Positions 1 through 8,926 of a stretch of DNA of 64,000 bases are shown here, piece after piece. The position numbers and the translations under genes are program-made. This DNA is from DASUAS01 sp963756895 (GTDB lineage: Bacteria > Actinomycetota > Acidimicrobiia > IMCC26256 > DASPTH01), in NCBI GenBank assembly GCA_963756895.1, contig CAVWPI010000002.1, positions 51,871 to 115,870 of the forward strand. The letters are read 5' to 3'. Every line of letters starts with the position of its first letter. The stretch's first letter is position 1. The notes below the pieces were generated by a model, which saw only the letters and a list, made by a program, of their open reading frames with translations, searched no databases and was not told the origin of the DNA.

Positions 1-414
1 GACGACCGTGGTGCCCGCGAACGACGCCACGTTGGCGTAGGCGCGCACGGCGTCGCCCCGCCAGGTGAAGGGCGCGGCGTTCGGCGCGAACGCGTCGGTG
101 CACTCGCCGGGACGCCCGGAGGCGCAGGCGCGACACCGACCACACGCGACCGCGGCCGCGACCACCACCTCGTCGCCCGGTGCGACCGCGTCGACGCCGT
201 CACCGACCGCGTCGACCACGCCCGCGGCCTCGTGGCCGAGCACGACGGGCGGGGGGACCGGGCTGGTGCCGTCGAGGACGTTGAGGTCGCTGTGACAGAT
301 GCCCGACGCCAGCACGCGCACCCGGACCTCACCGGCCGCGGGCTCGCGCACGTGCACGTCGTCGACCACGCGCAACTGCTCACCGTCGAACACTGCGGCA
401 CGCGTCGTCAGCAC
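1..414 (-). CDS. Zinc-dependent alcohol dehydrogenase, partial (C-terminus beyond window)
   Basis: The first 138 codons of a medium-chain zinc alcohol dehydrogenase are visible and the rest lies past the left edge. The part seen is the GroES-like catalytic domain. Cys40 in GICHSD and His61-Glu62 in GHEAAGVV are the expected catalytic-zinc ligands, and Cys91, Cys94, Cys97 and Cys105 form the usual structural-zinc cluster. The family oxidises alcohols or reduces aldehydes with NAD(P); the substrate cannot be told from this part. The GTG start lies 17 nt after the stop of the DUF1295 gene, so it is probably the last gene seen of the lipid operon that begins near 6.56 kb. Confidence 0.85.
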   Translation of the reverse strand, partial: MLTTRAAVFDGEQLRVVDDVHVREPAAGEVRVRVLASGICHSDLNVLDGTSPVPPPVVLGHEAAGVVDAVGDGVDAVAPGDEVVVAAAVACGRCRACASGRPGECTDAFAPNAAPFTWRGDAVRAYANVASFAGTTVV

Positions 415-431
415 GCGCGCAGCCTACGCAG

Positions 432-1241
432 CTACGTCGAGGTCGGGCGCGGCTTCGGGGGCCACGGGAAGAAGCCGCTCGTGCGCTCCACGTACTCGCG
501 GTAGCCGGGCCGGCGGTCGGCCATGCCCTTCTCGAGCGTGGGCGTCCCGGTCTTGCGGGTGAGGGTCCAGGTCATCAGCGCGGGCGAGAGCACGGTGACC
601 GCGCCCTGCCACTGCTGCGCGGCGACGAGCCAGATCCCCCACCACATGGTCGCGTCGCCGAAGTAGTTGGGATGACGGGTGAAGCGCCACAGCCCCTTGT
701 CCATCACCTGCCCCGTGCTCGTGGGATCGGCGCGGAAGCGGGCCAGCTGCCAGTCGCCGATGCTCTCGAAGGCGAACCCGATCGCCCACACGACGACACC
801 GACCACGAAGAGCACCCCGGGCTCGCTGGTCTCGAACATCGCCACCTGGACCGTCAGCGAGACGAACCAGATGGCGACGGCCTGGGTGAGGTAGATCCCG
901 AGCGCCCGCCGGGCAGGGTCCGCGTGGCCCGCGAGCATCTCCGCGTACCGCGGGTCCTCGCCCTTCCCACGACTGCGCCACCCGATGTAGACGGCCAACC
1001 GCCCCGCGCCCACCGTCACCAGCAGCGCGACGACGATCCGACGGGTGTCGTCGCCGTGGCCCGACGAGAGCGCGAACGCAACCCACGCCACCAGCACGAA
1101 ACCGAGCCCCCACGCCACGTCGATCACGTTGAAGCGTCCGACCGCACGACCCACGAACCAGGTGGCGAGGATCAGGACGAGGACCGCGGCGCCGCTGACC
1201 GCCACCGTCACGAAGAACTCCCCGGTGGCGAACCCGCTCAC
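432..1241 (-). CDS. DUF1295 family membrane protein (steroid 5-alpha-reductase-like)
   Basis: This 269-residue integral membrane protein belongs to the DUF1295 family, which is related to steroid 5-alpha reductases and isoprenylcysteine methyltransferases. It has about six or seven hydrophobic segments. The family signature near the C-terminus is clear: RFTRHPNYFGDATMWWGIWL, followed by RRPGYREYVERTSGFFPW. I chose the GTG at 1241 because it gives a 4-nt GTGA overlap with the stop of the upstream methyltransferase gene; a longer reading frame would run far into that gene. DUF1295 genes often sit with CFAS, DUF1365 and flavoprotein genes, so a role in reducing or modifying fatty acyl chains is likely, but the reaction is not established. 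Confidence 0.85.
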   Translation of the reverse strand: MSGFATGEFFVTVAVSGAAVLVLILATWFVGRAVGRFNVIDVAWGLGFVLVAWVAFALSSGHGDDTRRIVVALLVTVGAGRLAVYIGWRSRGKGEDPRYAEMLAGHADPARRALGIYLTQAVAIWFVSLTVQVAMFETSEPGVLFVVGVVVWAIGFAFESIGDWQLARFRADPTSTGQVMDKGLWRFTRHPNYFGDATMWWGIWLVAAQQWQGAVTVLSPALMTWTLTRKTGTPTLEKGMADRRPGYREYVERTSGFFPWPPKPRPTST

Positions 1242-2497
1242 GGGTGTGCTCTGCGCAGGAGGATCTGGTCGACACCCATCCGGCGTTCCTCGAACGCGAG
1301 GCCACCGCCGACCAGGTAGAGGCGCCAGACGCGGGCCACCTCCTCGCCGACCAGCGCGACCACGGCGTCCCATCTCGCTTCGAGGTGGGCCAACCACTCC
1401 GTGCCCGTGCGCACGTAGTGCTCGCGCAAGGCCTGCACGCCGCGCACCTCGAACCCGCCCGCTTCGAGCAGGCCGATGGTCTCGCCGAGCGGGCGCATGT
1501 GCATGTCGGGCGCGATGTAGGCCTCGATGAACGGGCCGCCGCCCGGGGAGTCACCGGCGGCGCGCGACATCTGCTGCACGAGGAACGGTGCGCCCGGGCG
1601 CAGGGATCGGTGCACCGTGGCCACGAACGTCGGGTACTGCTCGTCGCCCACGTGCTCACCCATCTCCAGCGACGCCGCCGCGTCGTAGGGACCATCGCGC
1701 AGGTCGCGGTAGTCGAGCAGGCGGAAGTCGACGAGGTCACTGACACCCTGGTCGGCCGCGCGCTTGCGGGCGAAGTCGAGCTGCTCGCGCGAGAGGGTGA
1801 CGCCGGTGACGTGCACGCCGTGGTGACGCGCCGCGTGGATGCTGAGCGATCCCCACCCACACCCGACGTCGAGCATGCGCATGCCCGGTTCCAGACCGAG
1901 CTTGGTGCACACCAGCTCGAACTTGGCGCGTTGCGCGTCGACCAGCGATGCGTCGTCGGTGCCTTCCGGTCCGTAGTACGCGCAGGAGTACGACATCGCC
2001 TCGTCGAGCAGCAGCGCGTAGAAGTCGTTGGAGAGGTCGTAATGGTGTGCGATGACGGCTTGGTCGCGCGCCCGGCTGTGCAGGCGGCCGTGGATGCGCG
2101 CCTCCGACGCCGGCGGGCGCGGCGGCGGACCGAACACTCCGAGACGCGCCGCGGTGCCGATCGCGGCGATGCGATCGCGCGCGCCGACGTGCATGGCACG
2201 ATCTCCGGGCCCATGTCCGGGCTGGCCCCGTTCCCGGGCGAACGCCCACACGCGGCGGAGGCCGTCGCCGAGGTCGCCGTCGACGTCGACGTCTCCGGTG
2301 ACGTAGGCGCGCGCCAGACCGAGCTCGTCCGGGCGCCAGAGCAGGCGGCGCAGTGCCCGCCGGTTGCGCAGCACCACCACCGGCCCGTCGAGGGGACCCG
2401 CCTGGCTCCCGTCCCACGCCCGCAGCCCCACGGGCAGGTCGTCGCCCACCAGCTGCCGGACGGTGGCCGCGAGCAGCGGGGCGACGGGACGGCTCAT
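1238..2497 (-). CDS. Cyclopropane-fatty-acyl-phospholipid synthase family methyltransferase (second copy)
   Basis: This 419-residue class I SAM methyltransferase of the CFAS family would transfer a methyl or methylene group to unsaturated acyl chains of membrane phospholipids. It has an N-terminal lipid-binding domain (residues 1 to about 130), the HHYDLSNDFYALLLDEAMSY block, SYSCAYY (the conserved Cys region), the SAM-binding loop MLDVGCGWGS, and SLEMGEHVG, which keeps the Glu and His of classical CFAS. The ATG at 2497 overlaps the stop of the upstream CFAS gene as ATGA. The frame runs on upstream into that gene and would give an artificial 844-residue two-domain protein, because the upstream gene has a frameshift. 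The product could be a cyclopropane, a 10-methyl or another methylated acyl chain. Confidence 0.9.
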   Translation of the reverse strand: MSRPVAPLLAATVRQLVGDDLPVGLRAWDGSQAGPLDGPVVVLRNRRALRRLLWRPDELGLARAYVTGDVDVDGDLGDGLRRVWAFARERGQPGHGPGDRAMHVGARDRIAAIGTAARLGVFGPPPRPPASEARIHGRLHSRARDQAVIAHHYDLSNDFYALLLDEAMSYSCAYYGPEGTDDASLVDAQRAKFELVCTKLGLEPGMRMLDVGCGWGSLSIHAARHHGVHVTGVTLSREQLDFARKRAADQGVSDLVDFRLLDYRDLRDGPYDAAASLEMGEHVGDEQYPTFVATVHRSLRPGAPFLVQQMSRAAGDSPGGGPFIEAYIAPDMHMRPLGETIGLLEAGGFEVRGVQALREHYVRTGTEWLAHLEARWDAVVALVGEEVARVWRLYLVGGGLAFEERRMGVDQILLRRAHP

Positions 2498-3772
2498 CGC
2501 GAGTTCCTGCTCAACACGATCTGGACCACGTCGAGATACCCGGTGGCGAATCCGGCCTCGCAGTACGCGAGGTAGAAGTCCCACATGCGCCGGAAGGTCG
2601 CGTCGAAGCCCAGCGCATCGACCTCGCAGCGCATGCGCGTCGAAGCGCTCCCGCCACGCGTGCAACGTGCGTGCGTAGTCGGCGCCGAAGGCGTCGACGG
2701 ACTCGATCGACAGCGCGGTGTGGCCGCGCACGGTCTCCTCGATCGCGCGCAGCGAGGGCAGCGCACCTCCGGGGAAGATGTACTTGCTGATCCACGTGTA
2801 CTGGTCGAGCGTCGCCAGCATCCGGTCGTGCGCGAGCAGGATCGCCTGCACCCCGATCCGGCCGCCGGGCGCCAGCGCCCGGTCGAGCGTCGCGAAGTAG
2901 ACGGGCCAGTACTCCGCGCCAACCGCCTCGATCATCTCGACGCTGACGATCGCGTCGTAGCGGCCCTCGACGTCGCGGTAGTCGCGCAGCTGCACGTCGA
3001 CCCGGCCGGCGACGCCGCCCCGTTGCGCACGCTCACGCGCGAGCGCGGCCTGCTCCTCCGACAACGTGAGGGTGGTGACCTTCGCCCCGCGCTGCGCGGC
3101 GCGCACCGCGAGTGCACCCCATCCGGTGCCGACCTCCAGCAGTCGGCTCCCGAGCCCCACGCTCGTCGCGTCGAGCAGCGCGTCGATCTTGCGCCGTTGC
3201 GCGTCGGCGAGCGAATCGCCCAGCGCTTCGGGATCGAAGCGCGCGCACGAGTACGTCATGGTGTCGTCGAGGAACAGCTCGAACAGGTCGTTCGAAAGGT
3301 CGTAGTGCCGTTGGATGTTGGCGCGTGCGCCCGCTTTGGTGTTTCGCTCCGCCGACGGCTGATGACGCACGTAGTAGTGACGGAGCCGCTGCATCCACGC
3401 GGGGACGAGCGTGTTCATCCGTGCTGCGAACGGCGTGAGCACCGCGGCGGGCTCGTCGGCGTCCCAGTCGCCGGCCATGAACGCCTCGCCGAACCCGATG
3501 AGCCCGTCGGATCCGAGTCGGCGGAAGAAGTCGTCGCTGCGCACGCGCATCAGCGGCGCAGTGGGTCCCCCGCCTCCGATCACGCGCCCGTCGGGCAGCG
3601 CGACCCGCACCGCGAGTGACGGCACGACGCGGTGGAAGAGGGCCCGGGCGATGGCGGTGTGCACGGGCGTGTGCAACGGCGCCGGACCCAGGTCCCGCCA
3701 CGGACCCCGAGGGGCTTCGAACGGGACGAACGCCCGCCGCGCCGACCCTCCGCTCAGCGTGTCCCCCCTCAT
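2494..3772 (-). CDS. Cyclopropane-fatty-acyl-phospholipid synthase family methyltransferase (first copy, frameshifted)
   Basis: This is a second CFAS-family methyltransferase of about 425 residues, upstream of and coupled to its paralogue. It has HYDLSNDLFELFLDDTMTYS, the SAM loop LLEVGTGWGA and SVEMIEAVG, where Ala replaces the His of classical CFAS. This variant is typical of the CFAS members found with DUF1365 and amine-oxidase-like genes. One indel near 2629-2640 splits the gene: the N-terminal part ends at RERFDA and the C-terminal part (EVDALGFDATF, then YCEAGFATGYLDVVQ) is in the next frame, ending at TGA 2494-2496. The ATG at 3772 overlaps the DUF1365 stop as ATGA. Since both halves are well conserved, the shift is probably a sequence error. 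Confidence 0.85.
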
Positions 3773-4506
3773 GACATGACTCCTTCCTGCACCGGCGCCG
3801 CCGGTCGGGGCAGTACCGGGAGATGCTTCGACCAGAGTCGCACCCCTTGCAAGCGGATCAACGCCGTGACCCGCAATCCGGTCGCCGGGTGGCGCAGCGA
3901 GCCGGTCAGGAACGAGGGCACGGTAGGGTCGGGCCGGCCGTCGACCGAGGCCCGGAAGACGACGCGCTCCTCCCGGTTCAGGGTGATCCCGATCCGCAGC
4001 TCGTCGTCGCCCGAGGAGGTGGGGTCGGTGAAGGTCATCTCGTAGCGGCCGTCGACCGCGAAGAACGGCGACACGTAGAAGGCCTTCTCGGCGTCTGCGT
4101 GACCGTCGGCGTCAGGGCGCAGGAGGTAGCAGTGCCGCTCCCCGTAGGTGTTGTGCACCTCCGCGACGACGCACGCCAGCGCGCCGGTGCTGTCGTGACA
4201 CCAGAACACGGTCAGCGGGTTGAACGCGTACCCCAACGAACGAGGCGTCGCCAGCATCAGCACCCGTCCGCCCTCGACGTCGACGCCCTCGGTCGCGAGA
4301 TACGCGCCGACGTTGGCGCGGATCGACGCGCCCGGATCACCGAGGTGGTCGCGGGCGTCGAAGCGGGCCAGCCAGCGCAGCGGGCGCGGGAGCACCGGTA
4401 CCTCGTCGAGGTCGACCAGCCAGGTCGCGTGCCGGTACGCGAAGCCGTGGCGAACCCGTTCGGTGCGGCCGTGCGCGACGCGCGTGCGGTAGAGGCGCGG
4501 CTTCAC
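3769..4506 (-). CDS. DUF1365 family protein
   Basis: This 245-residue DUF1365 protein starts KPRLYRTRVAHGRTERVRHG and contains the family hallmarks RSLGYAFNPLTVFWC, EVHNTYGERHCYLL and KAFYVSPFF. The biochemical role of DUF1365 is not settled. It nearly always sits between an amine-oxidase-like flavoprotein and a CFAS gene, as here, so a supporting role in acyl-chain methylation or cyclopropanation is the reasonable inference. The start is one of two adjacent GTG codons; I took 4506 because it makes the same 4-nt GTGA overlap with the upstream stop that is seen throughout this operon. No membrane segment or signal peptide is evident. Confidence 0.88.
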   Translation of the reverse strand: MKPRLYRTRVAHGRTERVRHGFAYRHATWLVDLDEVPVLPRPLRWLARFDARDHLGDPGASIRANVGAYLATEGVDVEGGRVLMLATPRSLGYAFNPLTVFWCHDSTGALACVVAEVHNTYGERHCYLLRPDADGHADAEKAFYVSPFFAVDGRYEMTFTDPTSSGDDELRIGITLNREERVVFRASVDGRPDPTVPSFLTGSLRHPATGLRVTALIRLQGVRLWSKHLPVLPRPAAPVQEGVMS

Positions 4507-5844
4507 CACTCCACCCCCAACGCGGCGGCGGCTTTCACACCGGAGAGACAACCGTCCTCGTGGAAGCCCCACCCGTGGTACGCGCCGGCGAACGCGAGCC
4601 GGTGGTCGCTCAACCCGGGGAGCGACGACTGCGCCGCCACCGACTCGGCGGTGTACACGGGGTGCGTGTAGCTCATGCGGGCGAGGACGCGGGCCTCGTC
4701 GACCCGATCACCGGGGTTGAGGGTGACGACGTGGTCGCGCGACTCGACCAGGCGGTGCAGCCGGTTCATGTCGTAGCTCACGTGCACCTCGTCGGCGGCG
4801 GACGCGCAGTGGTCGAGGAGGTAGTTCCACGACGCACGGGCACGCGCGTGCGTCGGGAGCACCGAGCCGTCGGTGTGCATGACCGTCTCGTTGACCGACG
4901 ACGAGAACGCGCCGAGCGTCGCCCGTTCCGCCGCCGTCGGTGCGACGAGCAGTCGGAGCGCGTCGTCGGCGTGGGTGGCGACGACGGCGGCGTCGAACGT
5001 GCGGAGATCGTCGGCGTCGTCGCGGATCTGGATGCCGGTGGCGATGCGACGGACGCTGCGCACCGGCGTCGACAGCTCGGTGGCGGTGAGCTCCTTGGCG
5101 GCGCGCTCGACGTAGCTGCGCGAACCGCCGACGACCGTTCGCCACGACGGCGACCCGGTGACGCTCAGGGCGCCGTGGTGGTCGAGGAAGGTGAAGAGCG
5201 AGCGCGCCGGGTACAGCAGCGCGGTGCGCGGCGCGCGACGACCACACGCACGACACCAACGGGACCATGAAGTGCCGGCGGAAGTACGGCGTGTAGCTCC
5301 CCGCCGCGAGGAAGTCGCCCAGCGTGAGCGGCCCACCGTGCGGGCCCGTCGGCTCGCCGTCGGCCAGGCTGGTGTCGTCGAGCAGCTGCCGGGCGGCGCG
5401 GTGGAACCGCTTCACCTCGACGAGCATGCGCAGGAACCGTGGATTGGCCGCGTTGGCAGCCTGGGCGAAGATCCCGCCCAGACCCTTGGCCCCGGCGTAC
5501 TCGAGCCCGCAGCCGTCACACCGCACCGACATGCTCATGTCGGTGGGCTGGGTCTCCACGCCGAGCTCACCGAAGAGGCGCAGCAGGTTGGGGTACGTGC
5601 TGAGGTTGTGCACGATGAACCCGCTGTCGATGGGCACGACGCGCCCGTCGGGGGTCTCGACGTCGTGGGTGTGCGCGTGCCCGCCGAGGCGGGCCTCCGC
5701 CTCGTAGAGGGTGACGTCGTGCTCGCGCTGCAGCACGTAGGCGGCGGTGAGCCCCGCAACCCCCGCGCCGACGACGGCGACCCGCCGGCGCCCTGGAGTG
5801 TGGCGCTCTGGAGTGTGGCGTCCTGGAGTTTGGTGGACGCTCAC
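4503..5844 (-). CDS. FAD-dependent amine-oxidase-like oxidoreductase (frameshifted)
   Basis: This flavoprotein of about 446 residues belongs to the amine oxidase / protoporphyrinogen oxidase-like superfamily. The dinucleotide-binding motif VAVVGAGVAGLTAAYVL lies near the N-terminus, followed by EAEARLGGHAHTH and PIDSGFIVHNLSTYPNLLRL. The C-terminus has LAFAGAYHGWGFHEDGCLSG, the FAD-contacting block. An indel near 5231-5240 moves the frame between SCVWSS and TALLYPARSLFTFL, and removing one base there gives a continuous protein. The GTG at 5844 makes a GTGA overlap with the hydrolase upstream. In related clusters this protein is thought to oxidise or desaturate acyl chains together with CFAS and DUF1365; the substrate here is unknown. 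Confidence 0.87.
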
Positions 5845-6563
5845 GATCCGTCCTCCGACGTCTCCCCGGGCCCGCCAGTGACGTCGCGCGCGTGCGCGGC
5901 CCGGGCGATCGCGAGCGGTCGGTCGAACGGTGCGTCGTCGGTGATGGCGGCGACGAACGCAGCGGTGATGCGCTGCCAGGTCGACGCGCGCAGGAGCATC
6001 CCGTGTCCGCTCCACGGCACCTGGAGGCACACTGCCCGACGGGCGAACGGGAGCGCCCGGGTCACGAACCGCTCCGACGCTCGCGGGCTGGTGGTGAGGT
6101 CGCGGGTGCCGTGCAACACCGCGAGGTCGCGGCCGGCCAGTTGCTCGACCGGTTCGGTCCCGGGGAGCCATGGCGCGAGGGCCACCACGCCGCGCACGGC
6201 CGGATGGGCGGCCGATCGCAGCGCGGCCCGGCCGCCCATGGAGTGACCGACGAGCACGGTGGGCACGCCGCCGTAGCGCGCGTCGAGGGCGGCGAGCGCG
6301 AACGCGACGTCGGCGAGCACGCCGACACCGGTGTCGTTCCACCCCCGGATGCGGTAACGCAGCTGCGCCACCGCGAGGTCGTCGCCGAGCGCGGCCAGGT
6401 CGCGGGCGAAGGGGTGCATCCGCCGCACCGTGAGCTGACCGGCGGCGACCGGTTCCCGGCTCTCCGCCTTGCCCCCGTGCAGGATGAGCACCGCCGCCCG
6501 CGGCGGCGTCGATCGCTCGGGCAGCTCCACGTGCGGCTCGGGCACGGCCCGGTCACCCACCAT
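5841..6563 (-). CDS. Alpha/beta hydrolase family protein
   Basis: This is an alpha/beta hydrolase of about 240 residues. It shows an oxyanion-hole strand AAVLILHGG, the nucleophile elbow VLVGHSMGGRAAL (Ser in GHSMG), a late LAVLHGTRDLTTS block that supplies the acid, and the catalytic His in PWSGHG. The likely activity is ester or thioester hydrolysis in the cytoplasm; no signal peptide is visible. It is the first gene of the overlapping lipid operon, with its stop overlapping the flavoprotein start. ATG 6563 is the chosen start; an in-frame GTG at 6587 would add eight residues. The sulfatase gene is divergent, so 6564-6731 should hold promoters for both directions. Confidence 0.8.
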   Translation of the reverse strand: MVGDRAVPEPHVELPERSTPPRAAVLILHGGKAESREPVAAGQLTVRRMHPFARDLAALGDDLAVAQLRYRIRGWNDTGVGVLADVAFALAALDARYGGVPTVLVGHSMGGRAALRSAAHPAVRGVVALAPWLPGTEPVEQLAGRDLAVLHGTRDLTTSPRASERFVTRALPFARRAVCLQVPWSGHGMLLRASTWQRITAAFVAAITDDAPFDRPLAIARAAHARDVTGGPGETSEDGS

Positions 6564-6731
6564 CTCGTGTTCTGTCGACCGAGCCACGTCGCGGCACCTC
6601 ACCCGCGCGCCCCGGGCCACTTGCCCCGGGTGTTGGCGCATCGTCCGGCTGTACCCCCGGTGTTCGCCGTGGAACCGCTTCCGGATGGCTCGCGCGCGCC
6701 GCTTGGCGTCGTCGACGGCTAGACAGCCCCC

Positions 6732-8330
6732 GTGTTCCTCTCGTCCCGCCACCGCCGTCGGGCGACCTTCACTGCGCTCGTGCTGGCCGCGCTCGCCGCC
6801 GCCGTGCCGGTGGGGGGCCGCACCGCGGTGGCCGCGACGCCTCACGCCATCCGGCGCCGCCCCAACATCCTCTTCGTCCTCGCCGACGACCTCGACCTCG
6901 CCGAGCTGCATGCGCTGCCGCACGTGCGGGCGCTGATCGCGACCCCGGGGACCACGTTCGACCAGTACCTGGTGAGCAACTCGCTGTGCTGCCCTTCGCG
7001 CACCACGACGCTGCGCGGGCAGTACGCCCACAACACCGGGGTGTGGACCAACGGCGGTGACAACGGCGGCTTCGAGCGCGCCCACGCCACCGGCGTGGAG
7101 GAGGACACCGTCGCCACCCGCCTCCACCGGGCCGGGTACACGACCTCGCTCGCCGGCAAGTACCTGAACGGCTACCCCAACGGCGCCCAGCCCGACGACG
7201 TGCCGCCGGGATGGGACCACTGGGCGAGCGCGGTGTACGGCAACCCGTACTCGGAGTACGGGTACGTGCTGAACCAGGACCAGACGTACCGCGTGCATCG
7301 CCACCTGCCGCGTGACTACGGCACCGACGTGTACGTGCGCCTCACCGACCGGTTCATCCGGGGCGCAGCCCGCGTGCACCACCCGTTCTTCGCCTTCCTG
7401 TCGGTGTACACACCGCACCAACCCGCGACGCCTGCGCCGGAAGACCGGCGGCGGTTCCCGCACGCGCGCGCACCGCGGACTCCGAGCTTCGACCAGGCCG
7501 ACGTGAGTCGTTCACCGGCGTACGTGCGCGACCTCCCGCCGTTCGATCCGGTGGAGACGCACGCCATCGACGTGCTCTACCGCAGGCGGATCCGCTCCCT
7601 CCAGGCCCTCGACCGTGGTGTGGCGCGTCTGGTGCACACTTTGCGGGCGACGAAGCAGCTCGACGACACGTACATCGTGTTCGCGTCCGACAACGGGTTC
7701 CACCTCGGTCAGCACCGCATGCCCGCCGGCAAGCAGACGCCGTACGAGACCGACCTCCACGTGCCCCTCATCGTGCGCGGACCGGGCGTGCGCGCGGGCG
7801 CGCACGCCACCCGCCTGGTCGGCAACACCGACCTCGCGCCCACCTTCGAGGCCATGGCCGGCGCGTCGTCGCCGTCGTTCACCGACGGTCGGTCCCTGCT
7901 TCCCCTGCTCCACGGCGAACGCCCGGCGCGCTGGCGGACCTCGTTCCTGCTCGAGCACCGCACGGAGACCGGCTTGACCAAGCCCGCGCGGGCAGCGCCG
8001 ACGCGGGACTCGACCCTCGAACCGCCCGATCCCGACCAGGCCGGACCCGACGGCCAACCGCGCCATCGCGAGATCCGCGACGCGATGTTGCTGAACCGCG
8101 GCGCCGAGATCCCCGACTACGACGGGGTGCGGACGGGTCGCTACGTCGACGTGGAGTACGCGACCGGTGAGCGCGAGCTCTACGACCTGCGGCACGATCC
8201 CGACGAGGTCCACAACCTCGCCGGCACCCTGCCGGTGGTCGAGCAGCGCCTCGACCACCGGATCACGGTGCTGCGGCGCTGTGGGGGACGCGGTTGCCAC
8301 CGGGCCGAGGACGCGCCGGTCCCCCGCTGA
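6732..8330 (+). CDS. Secreted sulfatase
   Basis: This 532-residue type I sulfatase hydrolyses sulfate esters. An N-terminal signal peptide (Arg-rich start, hydrophobic residues about 12-28, then AVAA) implies export. The metal-binding ADDLD lies at residues 51-55 and the formylglycine motif CCPSR at 86-90, where Cys86 would be oxidised to formylglycine by a sulfatase-maturing enzyme. Further family blocks are YTTSLAGKYLNG and FASDNGFHLGQH. It resembles N-acetylglucosamine-6-sulfatase/arylsulfatase-like secreted enzymes; the substrate is not clear. It starts at GTG 6732, is monocistronic and is divergent from the lipid operon. No sulfatase-maturing enzyme is seen in the window. Confidence 0.9.
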   Translation: MFLSSRHRRRATFTALVLAALAAAVPVGGRTAVAATPHAIRRRPNILFVLADDLDLAELHALPHVRALIATPGTTFDQYLVSNSLCCPSRTTTLRGQYAHNTGVWTNGGDNGGFERAHATGVEEDTVATRLHRAGYTTSLAGKYLNGYPNGAQPDDVPPGWDHWASAVYGNPYSEYGYVLNQDQTYRVHRHLPRDYGTDVYVRLTDRFIRGAARVHHPFFAFLSVYTPHQPATPAPEDRRRFPHARAPRTPSFDQADVSRSPAYVRDLPPFDPVETHAIDVLYRRRIRSLQALDRGVARLVHTLRATKQLDDTYIVFASDNGFHLGQHRMPAGKQTPYETDLHVPLIVRGPGVRAGAHATRLVGNTDLAPTFEAMAGASSPSFTDGRSLLPLLHGERPARWRTSFLLEHRTETGLTKPARAAPTRDSTLEPPDPDQAGPDGQPRHREIRDAMLLNRGAEIPDYDGVRTGRYVDVEYATGERELYDLRHDPDEVHNLAGTLPVVEQRLDHRITVLRRCGGRGCHRAEDAPVPR

Positions 8331-8395
8331 CGTGCTCTTCGACCGGATGTGGCGTGGAGGCGTGCTGCTACCATCTGCCCCCTCAGGTGAGGCGA

Positions 8396-8468
8396 GCCCC
8401 CATCGTCTAGTGGCCTAGGACGCCGCCCTTTCAAGGCGGTAACGGGGATTCGAACTCCCCTGGGGGCA
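8396..8468 (+). tRNA. tRNA-Glu (TTC)
   Basis: This is a 73-nt cloverleaf without an encoded CCA. The acceptor strand GCCCCCA at 8396-8402 pairs with TGGGGGC at 8461-8467, with discriminator A at 8468. The anticodon stem CCGCC/GGCGG encloses the loop CTTTCAA, so the anticodon is TTC at 8430-8432. The T-arm GGGGATTCGAACTCCCC is canonical. It lies 3 nt upstream of tRNA-Asp, so the two are probably one transcript. Confidence 0.96.
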
Positions 8469-8471
8469 CAA

Positions 8472-8546
8472 GGTCCTGTGGTGCAGTTTGGAGTGCACGC
8501 CGCCCTGTCAAGGCGGAGGCCGCGGGTTCAAATCCCGTCAGGACCG
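8472..8546 (+). tRNA. tRNA-Asp (GTC)
   Basis: This is a 75-nt tRNA. The acceptor GGTCCTG at 8472-8478 pairs with CAGGACC at 8539-8545, with discriminator G at 8546. The anticodon loop CTGTCAA within CCGCC/GGCGG gives GTC. The T-arm is CGCGGGTTCAAATCCCG. A short GGAGAA/TTCTCC inverted repeat at about 8549-8577 separates it from tRNA-Phe and may be a processing or termination hairpin. Confidence 0.96.
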
Positions 8547-8583
8547 CTGGAGAAACCGTCGTCGCGGCGTCGGTTCTCCGCGA

Positions 8584-8656
8584 GGCCGGGTAGCTCAGTC
8601 GGCAGAGCACGCGCCTGAAAAGCGCGGGGTCACCGGATCGACGCCGGTCCCGGCCA
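8584..8656 (+). tRNA. tRNA-Phe (GAA), integration target of the adjacent island
   Basis: This 73-nt tRNA has acceptor GGCCGGG at 8584-8590 pairing with CCCGGCC at 8649-8655, and discriminator A at 8656. The anticodon loop CTGAAAA between CGCGC and GCGCG reads GAA. Its 3' part, from the anticodon stem onward, is repeated 4749 bp downstream at 13359-13406 without the 5' half. This shows that an element integrated into this tRNA and kept the gene intact on the left side. Confidence 0.96.
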
Positions 8657-8706
8657 CCTCAGAAGCCCTGGTCACAGCACTGCGCTGGGCCAGGGCTTCG
8701 TCGCGA
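8610..8706 (+). repeat. Left direct repeat of the tRNA-Phe island (attL-like), with tRNA 3' end and terminator
   Basis: A 97-bp segment starting in the anticodon stem of tRNA-Phe and running through its terminator recurs at 13359-13455 with about five mismatches. The tRNA-derived part (8610-8658) is identical in both copies; the terminator part carries the differences. An integrated element with its left attachment site at the tRNA explains this. Confidence 0.88.
8663..8698 (+). terminator. Terminator hairpin of the tRNA cluster
   Basis: AAGCCCTGG at 8663-8671 pairs with CCAGGGCTT at 8690-8698 around an 18-nt loop, seven bases after the tRNA-Phe discriminator. It is duplicated at about 13412-13447 after the tRNA fragment at the right end of the island. 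Confidence 0.7.
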
Positions 8707-8716
8707 ACTGACCGGC

Positions 8717-8744
8717 GTGCCACACACGTGCCACATCGTGCCAC
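8717..8744 (+). repeat. Three GTGCCAC repeats, left end of island
   Basis: GTGCCAC occurs at 8717-8723, 8728-8734 and 8738-8744, in one orientation and spaced 11 and 10 bp, or about one helical turn. Two more copies with 11-bp spacing are at the other end of the island. The arrangement resembles arm-type integrase or excisionase binding sites. The rest of 8745-8926 shows no gene I can support. Confidence 0.55.
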
Positions 8745-8926
8745 TTTTTCGTCGTGTTGGTTCGTGCCGGCCGGTGTTCGCTGATGCCGGGTCCTGTTAG
8801 CGCGATCGCACGAGACGAGCTCGCCGCGTGAGTTCCGTTGAACAGACCGGGCTCGGACGCCGCTCTCCCGGTACCCACCCGAACTCGTGCGCCGATCGGC
8901 AGCCCTGTACCTTGACGCCGTCGTCG

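Noticed and set aside
1238..3772. An apparent 844-residue double-CFAS fusion protein
   Set aside because: The C-terminal third of the first domain is in another frame ending at 2494, and an ATGA start/stop overlap at 2494-2497 fits two coupled genes; the long frame results from one indel near 2635.
8717..8744. CRISPR-like array of GTGCCAC repeats
   Set aside because: Repeats are only 7 bp with 3-4 bp between them and there is no cas gene; phased protein-binding sites are more likely.
8672..8878. Short minus-strand frame at the left island end as an integrase C-terminus
   Set aside because: It shows no recombinase motif (no RHxRY order) and consists of translated repeats; not enough to call an integrase.
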